Of a stretch of DNA of 64,000 nucleotides, positions 61,022-64,000 are shown one piece after another. The notes beneath the pieces were generated by a model that saw nothing but the letters and a program-made list of their open reading frames with translations, was not told where the DNA came from and did not search any database. Both the position numbers and the translations under genes were made by a program. This DNA is from Klebsormidium nitens (lineage: Eukaryota > Streptophyta > Klebsormidiophyceae > Klebsormidiales > Klebsormidiaceae): the NCBI GenBank assembly GCA_000708835.1, contig DF237095.1, positions 1 to 64,000 on the forward strand, given 5' to 3'. Positions within the stretch are counted from its first letter, which is position 1, and each line of letters starts with the position of its first letter.

Positions 61022-64000
61022 ATGACGTCTGATCGCAGGATACCGCTCTTTCTTGCGGGACTGCTGCTGCTGTCGTTCACTTGCGGTCGGGTGGAGGCTC
61101 AGGTGAGGGACTCCTAGAAAGGAACCAACTCTGAACGTTTCTTTTGTAAAGAGCGTGAATTGACCCGCGTGTTTTGTCCCGCAGGCTCTGATTGATGCCT
61201 TTACAACCCTTGCCTCTCTATTTAAGCAAGGAAACTGTAAAGACCGTCAATCTGATCAATGTGCGGTTGGCTTAAAAAGAAGTAGAGCTGACGGCTTGAC
61301 CACTTCCGTACTTGGGGAGCAGCATAACTTTCAAACTCAACCTGATATCGGTCACCAAGCAGAGACTGTCTGTCAGGATATCTCCGGAAAATGCTTCAAA
61401 TATGGCCTTGATGTAGTATCAACGTAAAGACCCTCTCGAAACATAACAGTTGCTTTCCTGAGCGCGACGGCGAGTCGCTGCTGTAAAATTTGCTTCGTGA
61501 GAGGGGTTTTGAACATTCTCCTGAGATCCATGCAGACACGATTATAGACATCGAGACAGGTTTCGGCTACTTTGAGCCTGTGGAACAGGGTCGTCTTGCA
61601 ATCTCCTTTCAATGTGGACCATTTGATCAAAGCACTTTTTGTATTGAGCTGGGATTGGTGTAGGCGTCCGGATCCGAAGGTATTCAGTATCCGAAGGGAC
61701 TGATGCTGTTAGGCTTCACTTGCGGTCAGGTAAGGGCAGCGCGACAAAGACCCACATTTTCGTCTTTTGTGTGACGGGCATGATTGTTGATTTATGTCTC
61801 CTCTTGCAGACTCTGATTGATGTGCACACCAGTTTTGCTTGCTCAATTCGGGACATGCTAAGCTAGAGTACTTCGGTATTTTCTGCGCAACGGGCTCTGT
61901 GGAAAGCAGAGAGACAGAGCTACCGTCTGTTGACTATATTCGCTTTTGCATCGGGATACAGCATCAAACTGTCATCAACCGGCTTGCGTCCCTACTCGTC
62001 AAGCAGAAGCTGTCTGCAAATAAGAACAAAAACAATGTCTAAAAGTACCCTCAAACTACAAGAGCACCTCGAAACGCAGACTTTTCATCCAGGCGTTTGC
62101 CGGTCGCGGCGCGCCCCCTGATTCCGGGGAGATTCAGCTGTCCTTTGGGAGCCTGCATACGGAAAGCCTTTCCACCAGCCGAAAGCTCCTACGTATACAG
62201 TGTGAGCTTCGTCAGAGCATCGAGAAGGTTTTCTGGAGCGAGTCCGACACCATTTTTGATGAATTTGGAATTGCATAACGCGAAATAAGGTTGTCGGTCG
62301 CTCTTAGATTGGAGAACTGAATGTCTTCTCACGGTTTGCGTCGATTGACTGCTCTGGTATAAGAAGGATGCCTTTAAGGAAATATTTTACCTTCTAGCCT
62401 AAAAATGTTTTTTGAATGGTCAAGCACCTCGGCAAGGATCGTATCAAAACGGGTGAGAAACGCAAAACGATTTGAATCTTGAAACGGTTCCGCTACCTTG
62501 CTCAATCTGATACAACTCAAGATAGCCCGACTCAAAGCTCAACCACGAATTTCAATCAAGTGCCGAGCAGCCGTGTTTCCCCGCACCACGAACTTGACGC
62601 TGGTTGTTTTCCCCTTTGCAGCCCCGTTACCCATAACCGGGCCCGCCCGAACCGCGCTGGTTAATATCTTCAACAACTGCTCTTCGCCAGTTGGAATCAC
62701 TTTAGCGAGCAATACGACCAACGGCGACTTCTGGCGCATCTTCCAGCCCAATGGAGGCCCCCTCGCGCCCTCGCCCGCGACGTTCAACATAGCGCCCGGC
62801 GGCGCGCAGAACAACCTGCTGCTGATCAACACTTCGCCGTTCCCTTCGGTAGGTAATCTGCTTCTACTTCAAAAACACGTTTTCCCAGGCGGAAGGTCAA
62901 TCGCTCCGGATCCGGAATCATGCATGATTCCGACGCCGGTGATTCACTTGCTCAATCCCGAGTCATGCTAATTTTGAAGGCGGTGTATCTTGTCATTCCA
63001 GATTCGTAGGTTTGACAAGAGCACGTTCGCCTTGTCCTTCCGCTTGGATTCAGCCATGCACCTCAAATCTGTTTTGTCGTTCGATCGCTTTGGATCCTTC
63101 TGACGTTGGATTCCTTATGCCTCCTATCAGAGTATATGAGGAGATCAGATGAGTTAGAGGCCTGGGTTTCGGAAGACCCCGTTATTCATATCCTTCCCCT
63201 CTGCAACCTACATATTTGGGCTCTCGAAAATCAGAGACAGGGAAAGCTTGGCCTTACACTCCGGTAGCCGTTGATCGCATGCGTAAGACGGATCTCAAAT
63301 TGTAAAAGCAAGGTTTCTGGATCAGGATCGGAGATGCGATGCGATTTATTCACCTGTATCTGACTCTTCAGCAGCTTATGAACAAGAATGAGATACCCAT
63401 TACCCGCGCTCTTCTTTCCGCGAAAGAGAAGCGCAAGACGTAGCCGGCTTCAATATCCCTGAAATCAGAATCTATCATGGATAGCAACGTAAAAGACTTC
63501 CTTATTCTGCCTTCATCGCTGATACTCTACCCATATTTCTTTAGCAGAGGAACCCGCGCGTGGGGGGCATTCTCGCAACCCCCGTTCCGCCCACGCTCGT
63601 TCCGCCCAGTCCGCCCGGCGTGGACGGACTCCTCATTAGCAGCACCACCGACCCGTTTGCGGCAAGCACCGTCACCCTCCCGGGCGCGCCCGGGTTTTTC
63701 ACATTCGCCGCGGCGCAGAGCGCCAATGCCAGTGTAACCGCGGCCCCGGTTGTCATCGCTGTGACGATCTTTTGCCCCCGCTTACTGCCCGGGACGACCC
63801 CCCCGGTCACGACTCCGCCGGTTGGGGGGGTGGTGACTCCACCTTTCAACACCCCCCCGGTCACGATTCCCCCGGTCACAACTGCCCCGGTCACAACTGC
63901 CCCGGCCACCACTGCCCCTGTAACAACCGCCCCGGTCACAATTGCCCTGGCTACGACTGCCCCGGCAACCACTGCCCCGGTCACAACTGCGCCTGCGCCC
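61022..64000 (+). CDS. second secreted domain/linker protein, tandem paralogue (3' end outside window)
   Basis: Exons 61022-61102 (signal peptide, PLFLAGLLLLSFTCGRVEA), 62093-62201, 62622-62848 and 63548->64000; all phases agree with no frame break. The second exon matches the first paralogue (AFAGRGxPP ... STSRKLL). Domain A is nearly identical (VGITLASNTTNGDFWRIFQP, then STTDPFAASTVTLPGAPG and VVIAVTIFCPRLLP). It is followed directly by an in-frame TTPPV/TTAPVTTAP linker, which shows that the Thr/Ala/Pro frame is the coded one. The linker is short here: the window ends at CCTGCGCCC, the same place where the first copy meets its donor after about 1.3 kb more repeat. It is the cleaner copy for judging the family. 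The function is unknown; secretion to the wall or surface is inferred from the signal peptide and glycosylatable linker. Confidence 0.75.
61685..61735 (+). repeat. decayed copy of the signal-peptide exon 3' end
   Basis: Within intron 1 of the second paralogue, GGGACTGATGCTGTTAGGCT followed by TCACTTGCGGTCAGGTAAGG repeats the end of exon 1 (GLLLLSFTCG) and its donor. The intron words after it (CTCTGATTGATG) also repeat those after the true exon 1. Confidence 0.8.

Noticed and set aside
1-64000. CRISPR arrays, prophage, bacterial operon signals
   Set aside because: The window is clearly eukaryotic (spliced genes throughout), and no regularly spaced identical repeats of CRISPR type were seen.

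Overview
This is an intron-rich nuclear window from a eukaryote, most likely a streptophyte green alga. I favour a Klebsormidium-like charophyte on three grounds: mixed base composition near 50% GC, a plant-type peroxisome-tethering protein (APEM9/DAYU family), and a TBC Rab-GAP of the land-plant type. The species is an inference, not something the sequence states. Gene models were built by hand from GT-AG junctions. Every internal junction was checked for reading phase, and nearly all exon lengths close exactly.

Layout: (1) 3-182 (+) is the 3' tip of an unknown gene. (2) 1920-14584 (-) is an 18-exon gene for a predicted 2,329-residue protein with an N-terminal HOOK-like domain, about 1,900 residues of coiled coil and a basic Ser/Pro-rich tail, reminiscent of HOOK/NuMA proteins. 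(3) 15524-16410 (+) is a small membrane protein of unknown family. (4) 17663-20383 (-) is a five-exon APEM9-like peroxisomal tail-anchored protein. (5) 22127-37151 (+) is a 19-exon kinesin of 988 residues with an N-proximal motor, a coiled coil and a C-terminal PH-like domain. (6) 39245-41336 (-) is an intronless two-TM glycoprotein-like ORF with one frame break. (7) 43422-49315 (+) is a five-exon TBC-domain Rab-GAP of 1,214 residues with a very long low-complexity insert. (8) 51251-58340 (+) and 61022->64000 (+) are tandem paralogues for secreted proteins with globular domains and a Thr/Ala/Pro-rich linker.

Non-genic content: a 221-bp MITE-like element with terminal inverted repeats and a 4-bp target duplication (20597-20817), a cluster of three inverted-repeat foldback elements (41729-43028), and two assembly gaps (27871-28728 and 55590-56035).

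The most striking pattern is that introns of four unrelated genes, on both strands, carry arrays of decayed partial copies of the neighbouring exon. Each copy keeps one splice-site edge and runs into degenerate sequence. The kinesin gene alone has more than fifteen such copies, around its P-loop, switch I, switch II and motor-end exons. I know of no standard feature type for this. It could reflect recurrent tandem duplication at exon-intron junctions, followed by decay.

The genes do not form an operon or an obvious pathway. Two (kinesin and HOOK-like) are cytoskeletal, one (TBC) is for membrane traffic, one is for peroxisome biogenesis, and the right end is a cell-surface or extracellular protein family.
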